Of a stretch of 33,263 bases of DNA, positions 8,302 through 17,148 are shown one piece after another (position 1 is the stretch's first letter; each line of letters begins with the position of its first letter). The translations under genes and the position numbers were made by a program. Location: contig JAEEUJ010000004.1 in assembly GCA_016290515.1 (NCBI GenBank), positions 1 to 33,263 on the forward strand, written 5' to 3'. The DNA is from Clostridiaceae bacterium. GTDB taxonomy: Bacteria; Bacillota; Clostridia; Oscillospirales; Acutalibacteraceae. Below the pieces are notes generated by a model that was not told where the DNA came from, did no database searches, and worked only from the letters and a program-made list of their open reading frames with translations.

Positions 8302-8507
8302 GCAAGCGTTGCTTGCGATATATTGCTTTGCAATGCGATATAATTTACTTTGCAAATTGCGATATACACTCACTGCGTTCGCGCGCGATATGACCTAAAT
8401 CCTTATCGTGCCGAAAGGCACATATCGCATTCTCAGAATATATCGCGTTTACAAAGTAAACATATAGCAAATCCGTAAGGATTTATATCGCTGCGACCTT
8501 CGGTCGC
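8302..8507. repeat. Array of small hairpins spaced by GCGATATA, mirrored in two halves
   Basis: Nine or so short stem-loops, each different in sequence, separated by a constant spacer. In the left half the spacer reads GCGATATA (8315-8322, 8335-8342, 8359-8366, 8385-8391 as GCGATAT). In the right half it is the reverse complement, ATATCGC (8422-8428, 8440-8446, 8485-8491, and a variant ATATAGC at 8462-8468). Clear stems: GCAAGC-GTT-GCTTGC (8302-8316), ATTGC-TTT-GCAAT (8322-8334), GTGCC-GAAA-GGCAC (8408-8421), GTTTAC-AAA-GTAAAC (8447-8461), AAATCC-GTAA-GGATTT (8469-8484), GCGACC-TTC-GGTCGC (8493-8507). The last stem touches the birA stop. Not a CRISPR: the variable parts are palindromic and the spacing is too short. 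Confidence 0.8.
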
Positions 8508-9311
8508 TCAGCCTAAATGCTCAACCTCGCCGGAAGTGACGGTCTCTATATCAACAGGTCCGCGAACTACAAGTCCGCCGTTTTCGTCTATGTCGAGCGC
8601 CCTTGCATCGTACTCGGTGTCGGGCTTCTTAACCCTTACCATCTGACCGACGGTTGCCGAGTATTTCTTAAGTCGGTTAATAAGGTCGGTGCTGTCGTAT
8701 TCCTTGGTCAGCATACCGCTTCTGATTACATAACGGTCGAGATTGTTGACTATATCAACGAGTATTTCGTTTTCGTCGAGCTCGACTTCGCCCGTGTAAA
8801 CGTTACCGACTGACGTTGCGATATAGTGAAGCTCGTCGGGGAATTCGCCCTTTGCGATATTCACGCCGATACCAACAACTACGTATTTAGGCTTATTGTT
8901 CTCGTTAACTATTTCGCAGAGTATGCCGCAGATTTTTTTGTCCTCAACCATTATGTCGTTGGGCCATTTTATCCTGGCGTCGATATTGAAAATATTATAG
9001 AGCGTATCCCTTACGGCAACTCCCGCCGCCGACGAGATAAGATCAAGATTGACCGCGTTATCGTCAAGCTCGTAAACGACCGAGAAGTATATTCCGCCCT
9101 TGGGCGAGTAAAAGCTTCTGTCAAGTCTGCCTTTACCCTGAGTCTGTGAAGCGGCTGCCACTATTAGACCGCGCGCATTCTGCTTGCGGCAGAAATCCTT
9201 GGCAATCTCGTTGGTCGAGCCTGTTTCCCCGTAAAAGCGGACATATTTCTTGAACTTGTATTGCTTGAGATGATATATTATGCTTTTTTCGTTTAATTTA
9301 AGATTATCCAT
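8508..9311 (-). CDS. birA: Biotin--[acetyl-CoA-carboxylase] ligase, lacking the HTH domain
   Basis: Activates biotin to biotinyl-AMP and attaches it to the lysine of carboxylase carrier proteins. The catalytic domain shows TGSTNEIAKDF, the adenylate-binding loop QTQGKGRLDRSFYSP (GRGR-type), GGIYFSVV, IKWPNDIMVEDKKICGIL and VVGIGVNI. A small C-terminal SH3-like domain ends the 267 residues. Only about 30 residues precede the catalytic core, so the DNA-binding winged helix of bifunctional BirA is missing. It is therefore probably a plain ligase, not the biotin repressor. Its stop is immediately followed by the hairpin array, which may end or stabilise the transcript. Confidence 0.95.
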   Translation of the reverse strand: MDNLKLNEKSIIYHLKQYKFKKYVRFYGETGSTNEIAKDFCRKQNARGLIVAAASQTQGKGRLDRSFYSPKGGIYFSVVYELDDNAVNLDLISSAAGVAVRDTLYNIFNIDARIKWPNDIMVEDKKICGILCEIVNENNKPKYVVVGIGVNIAKGEFPDELHYIATSVGNVYTGEVELDENEILVDIVNNLDRYVIRSGMLTKEYDSTDLINRLKKYSATVGQMVRVKKPDTEYDARALDIDENGGLVVRGPVDIETVTSGEVEHLG

Positions 9312-9323
9312 AATCGCTCCGTA

Positions 9324-9352
9324 TTGATTTTTGTATTTTTAAGTGCTAATAT
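9324..9352 (+). promoter_or_regulatory. Likely promoter of the ABC exporter pair
   Basis: TTGATT (9324-9329), 17 bases, TAATAT (9347-9352), then GCGGAGG eight bases or so before the ATG at 9395. The 83-base gap also has to hold the birA promoter on the other strand, which was not clearly identified. Confidence 0.5.
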
Positions 9353-9394
9353 CTATACAGTTATATTTTACTATATTTTCAGCGGAGGTCAAGT

Positions 9395-10306
9395 ATGAAA
9401 TTAACGACTGTTGATTTATATAAAAGCTTCGGCGACAAGCCCGTCTTAAACGGCGTGAACCTTACCGCCGAGGGCGGCAAAGCGCTCGGTCTTTTAGGCC
9501 GAAACGGCGCCGGAAAAACCACTACAATCAGAATTATAATGCGCGTTTTCTCGGCCGACAGCGGGCAGGTTCTGCTCGACGGGGAACCGCTCGACACCGA
9601 CAAAATAAAGATAGGCTACCTGCCCGAGGAGCGCGGTCTGTACCCCAAAAAAGAAGTTATGACTCAGCTTGTTTACTTCGGTGAGCTCGCAGGTCTTTCA
9701 AAAAAGCAGGCGCGCTCGAGTGCCGAGAGGCTTCTCGAAAAGCTGCAGGTTTCGCAGTACGCAAATCAGAAGCTTGAAACCCTTTCAAAGGGTAATGCTC
9801 AAAAAATCCAGCTTGCGGCAACGCTGCTTGCAGACCCCGATATAGTTATACTTGACGAGCCGTTTTCGGGACTTGACCCCGTCAACGCGATGCTGCTCAA
9901 GGATTTGATTAAGGAAACAATCGCCAAGGGTAAAATCGTATTTTTCTCGTCGCATCAGATGAACTATATCGAGGAATTCTGCGACGATATAGCTATTATG
10001 AGCGGCGGCAAAATCGTTCTTTCGGGCAATATTGATGACATCAAGCGCGAGTATGCCAGAGCGGAAATCGACATCGCCGCCGACAATGCCGCGTCGATAC
10101 TTGACTACTTAAAGACCGTTCATGCCGACCGTATTGTACGCGGTGAAATTGAAGGCGACACAATTCATCTCAAACTTGAAAAGGAGAGCGACAAGGCGTT
10201 TATCTTCTCGTCTTTAAGCCAGTTTGCAGGCGAAATTAAGTCGTTCGGCGACCGCGAACCGTCGCTCAACGAAATCTTTGTGAAATTTACGGAGGACAGA
10301 ATATGA
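9395..10306 (+). CDS. ABC transporter ATP-binding protein, NatA-like
   Basis: ATPase subunit of an ABC-2 type exporter. Walker A is GRNGAGKTTT (about residues 36-45). The signature is LSKGNAQKIQ, the degenerate form seen in NatA-type proteins. Walker B is IVILDEPFSGLDP and the switch histidine is in FFSSHQMNYIEEFC. The roughly 80 C-terminal residues form the accessory domain common to this group (DUF4162-like). 303 residues. Its stop overlaps the permease start as ATGA, so the two form one transporter. Substrate unknown: NatAB exports sodium in Bacillus, and relatives export peptides or antibiotics. Confidence 0.92.
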   Translation: MKLTTVDLYKSFGDKPVLNGVNLTAEGGKALGLLGRNGAGKTTTIRIIMRVFSADSGQVLLDGEPLDTDKIKIGYLPEERGLYPKKEVMTQLVYFGELAGLSKKQARSSAERLLEKLQVSQYANQKLETLSKGNAQKIQLAATLLADPDIVILDEPFSGLDPVNAMLLKDLIKETIAKGKIVFFSSHQMNYIEEFCDDIAIMSGGKIVLSGNIDDIKREYARAEIDIAADNAASILDYLKTVHADRIVRGEIEGDTIHLKLEKESDKAFIFSSLSQFAGEIKSFGDREPSLNEIFVKFTEDRI

Positions 10307-11550
10307 AACAGTTTAAGACAATTTTTTCCTTCGAATACCTCGGTTATTTCAGAAACAAGGTTATCATAGGTCTGACACTCTTTATAGTAATCGGTATGGG
10401 CATATTGCTCTTTTCCCCGCGTGTTACCCATGAAGAAAAGGGCGTAGATATAGACAATATGATTACCTATTCCCAGAAAATCGCGCTTAAAAGCGAGTGT
10501 GAGGTTGACGCCGAAGCGGTTGCCAACAAGCTCGTTGACGAGCTGGGCGAAATTATAGTCGAAATTACAGACAAGGACGAGGAAACGCTAAAAGCCGATA
10601 TTGAAAACGGCGAATATGACTCAGCAGTTATAATAACCGCTCCGCTGAAATATATCTACCTCGTTGAAAACATCGGACTTACCGACATTACAACGGGTTC
10701 GGTTAACAACGCCGTAACCGACGTTTACCGCGAAACCGCGTTTAAGGCGGCGGGTCTTGACGACAGTCAGGTCGAAGAAATCCTCGGCAGCGCCGCCGAG
10801 GAGGAGCTTCATTATTTCGGCAACGACAACACCCAGAGCTTTTTCTACACCTATATACTTATGTTTTTAATGTATATGGCGGTTATCATTTACGGTCAGT
10901 TCGTTTCACAGAGCGTTGCGCTTGAAAAGAGTTCAAGGGCTATGGAGCTTCTCATAACCTCGGCAAAGCCCGTCAATCTTATGTTCGGCAAGATACTCGG
11001 TGCGGGCGCAATGGGACTTACGCAGATACTGATTATACTCGGCAGTGCCGTGGGCTTCTATGCGCTTAACAAGCAATACTGGCAGGACAATATGCTGATC
11101 AATTCAATCTTCGGTATGCCGGCCAAGCTTATGGTCTATACGGTTGTATTCTTCGTGCTCGGTTTCCTGCTGTACGCGTTTATGTACGGCGCGCTCGCTT
11201 CTATGGCGACTAAGCTCGAGGATGTCAACACCCTCACCCTGCCCGTAACATTTATAATGATTATTACGTTTATGGTTACAATGTTCTCAATGACGGGCAA
11301 CACCGACAACGTGCTTCTCAAGGTCGCGTCGTTTATTCCGTTCTCGGCGCCTATGGCTATGTTCACGCGTATTGCGATGGGCAGCGTAACAAGTATTGAA
11401 ATCGCAATTTCAATAGCCGTGCTTGTTGTAACTACCGTTGTTATCGGATACATAGCGGCGGGCATCTACAAGGTCGGCGTGCTCATGTACGGCAAGCCGC
11501 CGAAGCTAAACGAAATATTCAGGGTTATTGAAAACAACAAGGTAAAATAA
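10303..11550 (+). CDS. ABC-2 type permease, NatB-like
   Basis: Membrane partner of the preceding ATPase, 415 residues. One hydrophobic segment lies near the N-terminus (about 22-42, VIIGLTLFIVIGMGILLF). A large extracytoplasmic domain of about 130 residues follows, then at least five membrane segments in the C-terminal half. SQSVALEKSSRAMELLITS is the conserved coupling stretch of ABC-2 permeases (EKxxRxMExLLxS). It is translationally coupled to the ATPase and followed by a strong terminator. The exported compound cannot be inferred from the sequence. Confidence 0.9.
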   Translation: MKQFKTIFSFEYLGYFRNKVIIGLTLFIVIGMGILLFSPRVTHEEKGVDIDNMITYSQKIALKSECEVDAEAVANKLVDELGEIIVEITDKDEETLKADIENGEYDSAVIITAPLKYIYLVENIGLTDITTGSVNNAVTDVYRETAFKAAGLDDSQVEEILGSAAEEELHYFGNDNTQSFFYTYILMFLMYMAVIIYGQFVSQSVALEKSSRAMELLITSAKPVNLMFGKILGAGAMGLTQILIILGSAVGFYALNKQYWQDNMLINSIFGMPAKLMVYTVVFFVLGFLLYAFMYGALASMATKLEDVNTLTLPVTFIMIITFMVTMFSMTGNTDNVLLKVASFIPFSAPMAMFTRIAMGSVTSIEIAISIAVLVVTTVVIGYIAAGIYKVGVLMYGKPPKLNEIFRVIENNKVK

Positions 11551-11561
11551 AACAGTATAAA

Positions 11562-11598
11562 ACGAAAGCCTCCCGTCAAACGGGAGGCTTCGCTTTTT
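11562..11598. terminator. Bidirectional terminator between the ABC exporter and the aro operon
   Basis: GCCTCCCGT / ACGGGAGGC with a CAA loop, extended by imperfect flanking pairs, then CGCTTTTTG on the plus strand and TTTCGTTTTAT on the minus strand. It lies 11 bases after the exporter permease stop and can serve the convergent aro operon as well. Confidence 0.88.
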
Positions 11599-11739
11599 GT
11601 TGTTAATTAGGGGAAGAAAAGGGATAAATGAAAAAGTATCTCGTAAAGTATTATTCTGTTTTCCTTTACTCGATGGCTTAAGTATAATCAATAATTATTT
11701 CAAAACAATAGAATTTCGTTGAACAATCTGTAAATAACT

Positions 11740-11756
11740 GTTAATAAACTATTAAC
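11740..11756 (-). terminator. AT-rich hairpin directly after pheA (weak)
   Basis: GTTAATA / TATTAAC with a 3-base loop begins right at the end of pheA. A 7-bp A/T stem with no solid U run is a poor terminator. It may only protect the 3' end ahead of the stronger hairpin at 11562-11598. Confidence 0.3.
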
Positions 11757-12902
11757 TCAGACCGACTCGGAATAGCTGCCAAGATACACAAAGCTCTGGG
11801 TGGAATACGGCAGCTCGTCTATCATCTGAAGGAATTTTTCCGAATAGACCGAGCCCTCGACGTCGAAATAGAACATAAACTCGAAGTCGCTGCCCTCAAG
11901 CGGTCTGCTCTCAAGCTTAAGAAGATTTATATTGAGCGCGGCAAACATACTTAAAAGCGTGTTAAGCGAGCCCGCTTTGTGCGGCAGAGTGAGCATCAGG
12001 CTCGTTCTGTCGGCACCGGGATAAATCTCAAGCTGTTTTGAAATGAGAATAAACCTCGTATAATTGTCCTCACGGTTCTGAACCGAGTTTTCAAGCACGT
12101 CAAGACCGTAAAGCTCAGCGCACTCAATGCTCGAGAGCGCGGCAACGCCCTCCTCGTTACTCTCGGCAACCGCCTTTGCAGCCATAGCCGTGTTCTCACA
12201 CGGGATTGCCTCCACGCCCTCAAGCGAGGAGAGGAAATCCGTTGACTGCGCTAAAGCCATAGCGTGCGAATAGATTTTCTTAACGTCTTCAAGCTTCGTT
12301 CCTTTTTTGGCAAGAAGCGAGTGATTTATCTTAAGACGAATGCACTTGACAATATAAAAATTGTATTTCTTCATAAGGTCGTAAACCTTGTTCACCGAAC
12401 CCGCCGTACTGTTTTCAACGGGCAGTACGCCGTAACGGCAGAAGCCGTTTGAAACTGCAGAAAACACGCTGTCAACGGAGTTGAAATACATAATATTCGG
12501 CAGCTCAAGCAGTTTTTCGCATGCGAGCGACGAATATGCGCCCTCAACGCCCTGACAGGCAACCGTTGCCTTTTCGGGAAGCTGCGCGTTCATACCCGCT
12601 TCTGTCGCCGCCCTGATTTTTTCAGCCAGATCGGATTTGCCGTCAATGCGATGATGCTGATAGGTTTTCGACAGTTCAAGTATCTGCTGATAAAGACGTA
12701 CGCCGTAGTTTTCGTATTCCTCGCCGCAGAGCTCTGCGATTTTGAGCAACAGCTCACGTTCCCTGCCCTTGTCAAGCACGGGCAGATAATTCGCACTTTT
12801 GTAATCCGCTATATCGGCAGATGTTTTCATACGCTCGATGAAAAGCTCAACGAGTTGTCTGTCGATTCCGTCTATTTTATTTCTGTATTCCTGTAAATCC
12901 AT
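11757..12902 (-). CDS. pheA: Chorismate mutase / prephenate dehydratase (bifunctional)
   Basis: Makes prephenate from chorismate and then phenylpyruvate. Three parts are visible in 381 residues. Residues 1-90 are an AroQ-type chorismate mutase helix bundle (LQEYRNKIDGIDRQLVELF, then the Lys/Glu-rich GREREL helix). Residues 110-290 are the dehydratase, with VACQGVEGAYSSLACE, GVLPVENSTAGSVN and NYTRFILIS. Residues 300-381 are an ACT domain (LPHKAGSLNTLLSMFAALN, LKLESRPLEG), the usual phenylalanine-feedback site. Last gene of the aro operon, following aroC after 9 bases with GTGAGG as ribosome binding site. Product control by Phe at the protein level would add to the Phe/Tyr attenuator upstream of the operon. 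Confidence 0.96.
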   Translation of the reverse strand: MDLQEYRNKIDGIDRQLVELFIERMKTSADIADYKSANYLPVLDKGRERELLLKIAELCGEEYENYGVRLYQQILELSKTYQHHRIDGKSDLAEKIRAATEAGMNAQLPEKATVACQGVEGAYSSLACEKLLELPNIMYFNSVDSVFSAVSNGFCRYGVLPVENSTAGSVNKVYDLMKKYNFYIVKCIRLKINHSLLAKKGTKLEDVKKIYSHAMALAQSTDFLSSLEGVEAIPCENTAMAAKAVAESNEEGVAALSSIECAELYGLDVLENSVQNREDNYTRFILISKQLEIYPGADRTSLMLTLPHKAGSLNTLLSMFAALNINLLKLESRPLEGSDFEFMFYFDVEGSVYSEKFLQMIDELPYSTQSFVYLGSYSESV

Positions 12903-12911
12903 ATTATTACC

Positions 12912-13982
12912 TCACAATAATAAATCCAATACCGTGATAGCCGCAACCGCCTCAACAACGGGCACTGCGCGCGGAACTATACACGGGTCGTGTCTGCCGT
13001 GGATTGTTATTTCTTCTTCCTTCATCGTCTTTAAGTTCACGCTTGTCTGAGGTATGCCTATCGACGCGGTGGGCTTGACAGCCGCTCTGAATATTATCGG
13101 CATACCCGAGGTGATGCCGCCCAGAGCTCCGCCGTGATTGTCGGTTACGGTAACGACCTTGCCGTCCTTAACGGTGAAGGGATCGTTATTCTGACTGCCG
13201 TATTTTTCGGTTCCCGCAAAGCCAGAGCCGAACTCAACGCCCTTTACGGCAGGAATACCGAAAATGTTTTTTGCTATAAGATTTTCAATACCGTCAAACA
13301 TAGGCTCGCCGAGTCCTGCCGGCATACCCAGCACGGCACATTCTATAATACCGCCGACGGAATCGTTGTTTTCCATAGCGATTTCAATGACCTGCTTCAT
13401 TCGGTCGCCCTTGAAGCGTGAAACGGTCGGGAAAAACGGATCGTACTGAATCTCGTCGTCGTATAAGTTTTCAAGGTCAAACGGCTCGTCAAAGGTGTCC
13501 TTGATTGAATAGATATGACTCTTTATTGTAACGCCTTTACTCTTTAATATCTGTATGCAGACAGCCCCTGCGAAGCAAAGCGGAGCGGTAAGCCGACCCG
13601 AGAACTGACCGCCGCCCGCGATATCGTTGTTGCCGCCGTATTTGACATAGGCGGTGTAATCGCTGTGAGAGGGTCTTGGCACGAGTTTAAGCTCGTCGTA
13701 ATCCTCGCTTCTCGCGTTCTTATTATCAATCTTAATCGCAACGGGAGCGCCGCAGGTTTTGCCGTCGACAAGTCCCGAAATGATTTCGGGCTTATCGCTC
13801 TCCTTACGCAGTGTGGAAAACACATTCTGCCCCGGCGCTCGGCGCGCCATAAATGCGCTGACCCAATCGTTATCAATCTCAATTCCCGCGGGCAGTCCGT
13901 CGATTACCGCGCCAATGGACGGTGAATGCGACTGACCGTAAACGCTTACGGTGAGCTTGTTTCCCTTAATCGTCGATGACAT
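12912..13982 (-). CDS. aroC: Chorismate synthase
   Basis: Last step of the shikimate pathway, EPSP to chorismate, needing reduced FMN. Family signatures: GQSHSPSIGAVIDGLPAG near the N-terminus, RRAPGQNVFSTLRKESD, RPSHSDYTAYVKYGG, GGGQFSGRLTAPLC, and HGGALGGITSGMPI with the C-terminal GRHDPCIVPRAVPVVE. 356 residues, full length. The ATG lies inside the end of aroA (17-base overlap) with AGGAGG eight bases upstream. No flavin reductase domain is fused, so it relies on an outside FMN reductant. Confidence 0.97.
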   Translation of the reverse strand: MSSTIKGNKLTVSVYGQSHSPSIGAVIDGLPAGIEIDNDWVSAFMARRAPGQNVFSTLRKESDKPEIISGLVDGKTCGAPVAIKIDNKNARSEDYDELKLVPRPSHSDYTAYVKYGGNNDIAGGGQFSGRLTAPLCFAGAVCIQILKSKGVTIKSHIYSIKDTFDEPFDLENLYDDEIQYDPFFPTVSRFKGDRMKQVIEIAMENNDSVGGIIECAVLGMPAGLGEPMFDGIENLIAKNIFGIPAVKGVEFGSGFAGTEKYGSQNNDPFTVKDGKVVTVTDNHGGALGGITSGMPIIFRAAVKPTASIGIPQTSVNLKTMKEEEITIHGRHDPCIVPRAVPVVEAVAAITVLDLLL

Positions 13983-15234
13983 CTGCTTTTCCTCCTAACG
14001 CTCTGTAATCCTCAAAAAAAGAGGGGTATGATTTGGCGACCGCTTCGGCATTTCTTATGACAATGTCGCCCGTGGCAACACCCGCCGCAACAGCCATGGA
14101 CATTATAATACGGTGGTCGTTGAACGAGAATACCTCGCCGCCGTACAGCGGCTCGCCCGACCAGATTATAAGTCCGTCGTCGGTTTCGGCGTTGACGCAG
14201 CCGATATTGTTAAGGCACTCGCTTATGGCGCCGAGCCGGTTGCTCTCTTTAAGTCTCAGACGCTCGGCTTTTGTAACTACCGTCAGTCCGGATTTTGCCG
14301 AAGCTCCCGCGACTGAAAGCACGGGCACGAGGTCGGGTATATTCTCAGCCGAAAACGATATTCCGTGAAGCTCGCCTCCCGTTACACGGACGCTGTCGCC
14401 GCTTTTTTCGACGCATGCGCCCATTTCGGAAAGTCTGTCAATTACAGCTTTGTCACCCTGAAGGGAGTCAAAGTTCAGTCCCGTGACGGTGACGTCGCCG
14501 CCCAGAGCGCCCGCGGTAAGGAAGAACGCCGCGTTCGACCAGTCTCCCTCTGCCTCAACCTCTTTGGGCGTAACGTATTTCTGATTTCCCTTTATTGAGA
14601 AAACATTGTCGTTCTCTTCGACATTGATACCGAATTCTTTAAGCGTGCCGAGCGTCATATCGATATACGGTCTTGACTCAACGGGCGGTATCAGTCTCAA
14701 ACTGCTGTCGCCGCCGAGAAGCGGCAGGGCAAAAAGCAGTCCCGTTATAAACTGTGAGGATACGTTGCCGTGAAGCTGGTATTTTCCGCTCTCAAGCTTA
14801 CCCTTTATTTCAACGGGAAACTGCCACGGCGGAGTGAATTCAATTTCGTGCGACTCCAGCTCACGCCTCAGCGGCAGTATCGGTCTTGACTGAAGCTGTT
14901 TTGAACAGACGAACTTCGTCTCGGTGCCGAGCGCCGCCGCAACGGGCATAAGAAATCTCAGCGTTGAGCCGCTGTCACGGCAGTTAAGCTCCGCCTTTTC
15001 GGCAGGCTTTTCGATAGGTCTTACGGTAATTTTTCCGTCGGATATTTCAATTTTTGCACCCAGCGCGTTAAGGCAGTCTGCCGTCGCCTCAATATCGTCG
15101 CAGATTCCGTTGCAGCGTATGACGGTTTCGCCGTCGCTCAACGCGGCAGCAATAAGCAGTCTGTGCACGTCGGATTTAGACGACACGGCGGCTACGGTTC
15201 CCTTAAGTTTTGCGGGTGAAAGCTTGATTTTCAT
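13966..15234 (-). CDS. aroA: 3-phosphoshikimate 1-carboxyvinyltransferase (EPSP synthase)
   Basis: Transfers enolpyruvyl from PEP to shikimate 3-phosphate. 422 residues with the six-fold repeat architecture. Seen: the N-terminal SKSDVHRLLIAAALSDG block (KSxxxR type), NCRDSGSTLRFLMPVAAALG (the PEP-loop region), LHGNVSSQFITGLLFALPLL, and the C-terminal RLRLKESNRLGAISECL and FNDHRIIMSMAVAA. The N-terminal loop begins AAVSSKSDVHR, so the usual PGSKS reads SSKSD. In the PEP loop the class I GNAGT motif reads RDSGST, which departs from class I. The ATG shares one base with the aroB stop (TAATG), and the 3' end overlaps aroC. Confidence 0.96.
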   Translation of the reverse strand: MKIKLSPAKLKGTVAAVSSKSDVHRLLIAAALSDGETVIRCNGICDDIEATADCLNALGAKIEISDGKITVRPIEKPAEKAELNCRDSGSTLRFLMPVAAALGTETKFVCSKQLQSRPILPLRRELESHEIEFTPPWQFPVEIKGKLESGKYQLHGNVSSQFITGLLFALPLLGGDSSLRLIPPVESRPYIDMTLGTLKEFGINVEENDNVFSIKGNQKYVTPKEVEAEGDWSNAAFFLTAGALGGDVTVTGLNFDSLQGDKAVIDRLSEMGACVEKSGDSVRVTGGELHGISFSAENIPDLVPVLSVAGASAKSGLTVVTKAERLRLKESNRLGAISECLNNIGCVNAETDDGLIIWSGEPLYGGEVFSFNDHRIIMSMAVAAGVATGDIVIRNAEAVAKSYPSFFEDYRALGGKADVIDD

Positions 15235-16289
15235 TACTCGGTTCCCTTTTCGATTATATTAAGAAGCTCGTTAAAGTCGGTCTTGTAAAGCCTGCATTTG
15301 CCTATAGCTTCGGGCAGTACAAGCGTAATACCGTCCGCACCGCTCTTTTTGTCATGGCGGCAGACCTCAAGCAGTTCGGCTGCCGAAAAGTCGGTTGAAA
15401 CGGGCAGGCTGTATTTATTGTAAATGTCAATTATTTCGCTGCTCAGATCATATTTGCAAAGTCCGCATTTATAAGCGCCCCTTGCAATAATTACGGTACC
15501 TATCGCCACCGCCGAGCCGTGAGAAACGCCGTAATCCGACAGCTTCTCAATCGCGTGGCCTACGGTATGCCCTAAGTTAAGAAGGCCGCGGACTCCCCTG
15601 TCCTTTTCGTCCTCGTCAACTATATCGCGCTTGAAGCAGACGCATTTTTCAACTATGTATTCAAGATTGAGACGGGCTTCGTTTTCATTTAAGAAGCTGA
15701 AAAATTCCCTGTCAAAAAGTATGCCGTACTTAACCGTTTCCGCCATACCGTCAGCGAAAATGTTTCCGCTCAAAGTTGACAGTGTATCGGTGTCCGCGAT
15801 AACAAGCTTCGGCTGATAAAATGCGCCGACGAGGTTTTTTCCGCTCTGAAGATCAACTGCGGTTTTACCGCCTACGGACGAATCCACCATAGCCAGAAGC
15901 GTTGTCGGCACCTGAACGTACGCTATGCCGCGAAGATACGTTGCCGCCGCAAAGCCGGTAATATCGCCGACCACTCCGCCGCCCAGCGCAACCATACAGT
16001 CGTCGCGCGTCAGTTTCTTCGAAGCCGCGAATTCAAGTATATCAGTGTAGGTCTTTATGTTTTTCGAGCCCTCGCCGTTTTGAAAAACGAACTTAAAGCA
16101 CTCAAAACCCGCCTTAACAAGTGAAGCCTCAAGCGCTTCGCCGTAAAGCGAATTAACAATATCGTCGGTGACGATAAGGGCGGTCTTTGAACTGACCGTC
16201 TGCCTTATCAGAGTGCCCGACTGTTCAATTAAGCCTTGACCGATAAGCACCTCGTAGGGCGCGTCGGTTTTTACTTCAATTCTTTTCAT
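15234..16289 (-). CDS. aroB: 3-dehydroquinate synthase
   Basis: Second shikimate step, DAHP to 3-dehydroquinate, NAD- and metal-dependent. Shows LIVTDDIVNSLYG, the NAD loop LGGGVVGDITGFAAATYLRG, VPTTLLAMVDSSVGGKTAVD, KNLVGAFYQPK, and metal-ligand regions GMAETVKYGIL, NLGHTVGHAIE and SHGSAVAIG. 351 residues. One base separates it from the tyrA stop and one base is shared with aroA, indicating tight operon packing. Confidence 0.96.
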   Translation of the reverse strand: MKRIEVKTDAPYEVLIGQGLIEQSGTLIRQTVSSKTALIVTDDIVNSLYGEALEASLVKAGFECFKFVFQNGEGSKNIKTYTDILEFAASKKLTRDDCMVALGGGVVGDITGFAAATYLRGIAYVQVPTTLLAMVDSSVGGKTAVDLQSGKNLVGAFYQPKLVIADTDTLSTLSGNIFADGMAETVKYGILFDREFFSFLNENEARLNLEYIVEKCVCFKRDIVDEDEKDRGVRGLLNLGHTVGHAIEKLSDYGVSHGSAVAIGTVIIARGAYKCGLCKYDLSSEIIDIYNKYSLPVSTDFSAAELLEVCRHDKKSGADGITLVLPEAIGKCRLYKTDFNELLNIIEKGTE

Positions 16290-16290
16290 A

Positions 16291-17136
16291 TCAATCCCTA
16301 TAGTCTCCGTCTATGCGTTCCTTGCATTCTCTGCCCTCTTTGAGCAGTTGTCTGAGAGCGTCGGAATCCCTTGCCTTTATAGCGTCGGAATACTGTTTAA
16401 GATTTTCAATAATATAATCAATTTCCTCGGTGAGATTGTCTGCATTTTCGAGGAAAAGCTCGGTCCACATCTCCTCGTTAAGCTTGGCAACTCTCGTTAA
16501 ATCCTTATAGCTACCTGCCGAAAAACCAGCGTGAACCTTAGCGTTCGGGCTCTTGACGTAGGCGTTTGAAACGACGTGCGCAAGCTGAGACGTGAATGCG
16601 ATAATTCTGTCGTGCTCCTCGGGAGTTGAGAACTGAATGTTAGTAAATCCGATGTCACAGAACAGCTTTTTGAGCGTTTCAAGGTCGTTGATGTCCGCTT
16701 CGCCGTCGGGAATAAGTATCATTGACGCGTTCTCAAACAGGTTGACAAGCGAGTAATCAAAGCCCGACAGATGGCGGCCCGCCATGGGATGCGCGCCGAT
16801 GAACTTAAAGCCGTTTTCCTTTGCAAGCTTCCACATATCCTCGCAGACATAGCCCTTTACGCCGCAGGTGTCAAGCACGAGAGCGCCCTTTTTGAACTTA
16901 TCCGCGTTTTCGGTGATATACTGCTTGGTCGCCTCGGGATAAATGGCGGTGATGACTATATCGCAGTCGCCTATTCTGTCCCGTGTCAGATCGTCATCAA
17001 CCGCGCCGAGCAGCTTTGAACGGAGCAGAACGCCCGCGTTTTTATCATATCCGAGCACGGTGCTGTCGGTATTGTATTTGATTGCCTTGGCAAATGAACC
17101 GCCGATAAGACCGAGACCTATAATTCCGATAATCAT
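16291..17136 (-). CDS. tyrA: Prephenate dehydrogenase
   Basis: Oxidatively decarboxylates prephenate to 4-hydroxyphenylpyruvate, the tyrosine branch. An N-terminal Rossmann motif (IGIIGLGLIGGSFAKAI) is followed by GYDKN, which favours NAD. DTCGVKGYV, GAHPMAGRHLSGFDYS and FTSQLAHVVSNAYV are typical of TyrA. 281 residues, so it is the minimal form without an ACT or chorismate mutase domain. Mutase activity comes from pheA in the same operon. Tyr control therefore probably rests on the leader peptide or on enzyme inhibition without ACT. An arogenate dehydrogenase is possible but cannot be told apart here. Confidence 0.93.
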   Translation of the reverse strand: MIIGIIGLGLIGGSFAKAIKYNTDSTVLGYDKNAGVLLRSKLLGAVDDDLTRDRIGDCDIVITAIYPEATKQYITENADKFKKGALVLDTCGVKGYVCEDMWKLAKENGFKFIGAHPMAGRHLSGFDYSLVNLFENASMILIPDGEADINDLETLKKLFCDIGFTNIQFSTPEEHDRIIAFTSQLAHVVSNAYVKSPNAKVHAGFSAGSYKDLTRVAKLNEEMWTELFLENADNLTEEIDYIIENLKQYSDAIKARDSDALRQLLKEGRECKERIDGDYRD

Positions 17137-17148
17137 TGTTTTTCTCCG

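Noticed and set aside
8281-8373. 31-codon upstream extension of the orphan membrane protein
   Set aside because: It translates the hairpin array; the TTG at 8280 with AAGGAGG nine bases upstream is a much better start.
8302-8507. CRISPR array
   Set aside because: Constant part is only about 8 bases, intervals are 15-25 bases, the variable parts are palindromes, and there are no cas genes.
9395-11550. Assigning the ABC pair firmly as a sodium exporter (natAB)
   Set aside because: The LSKGN signature and ABC-2 architecture are shared by many exporters; nothing in the sequence fixes the substrate.
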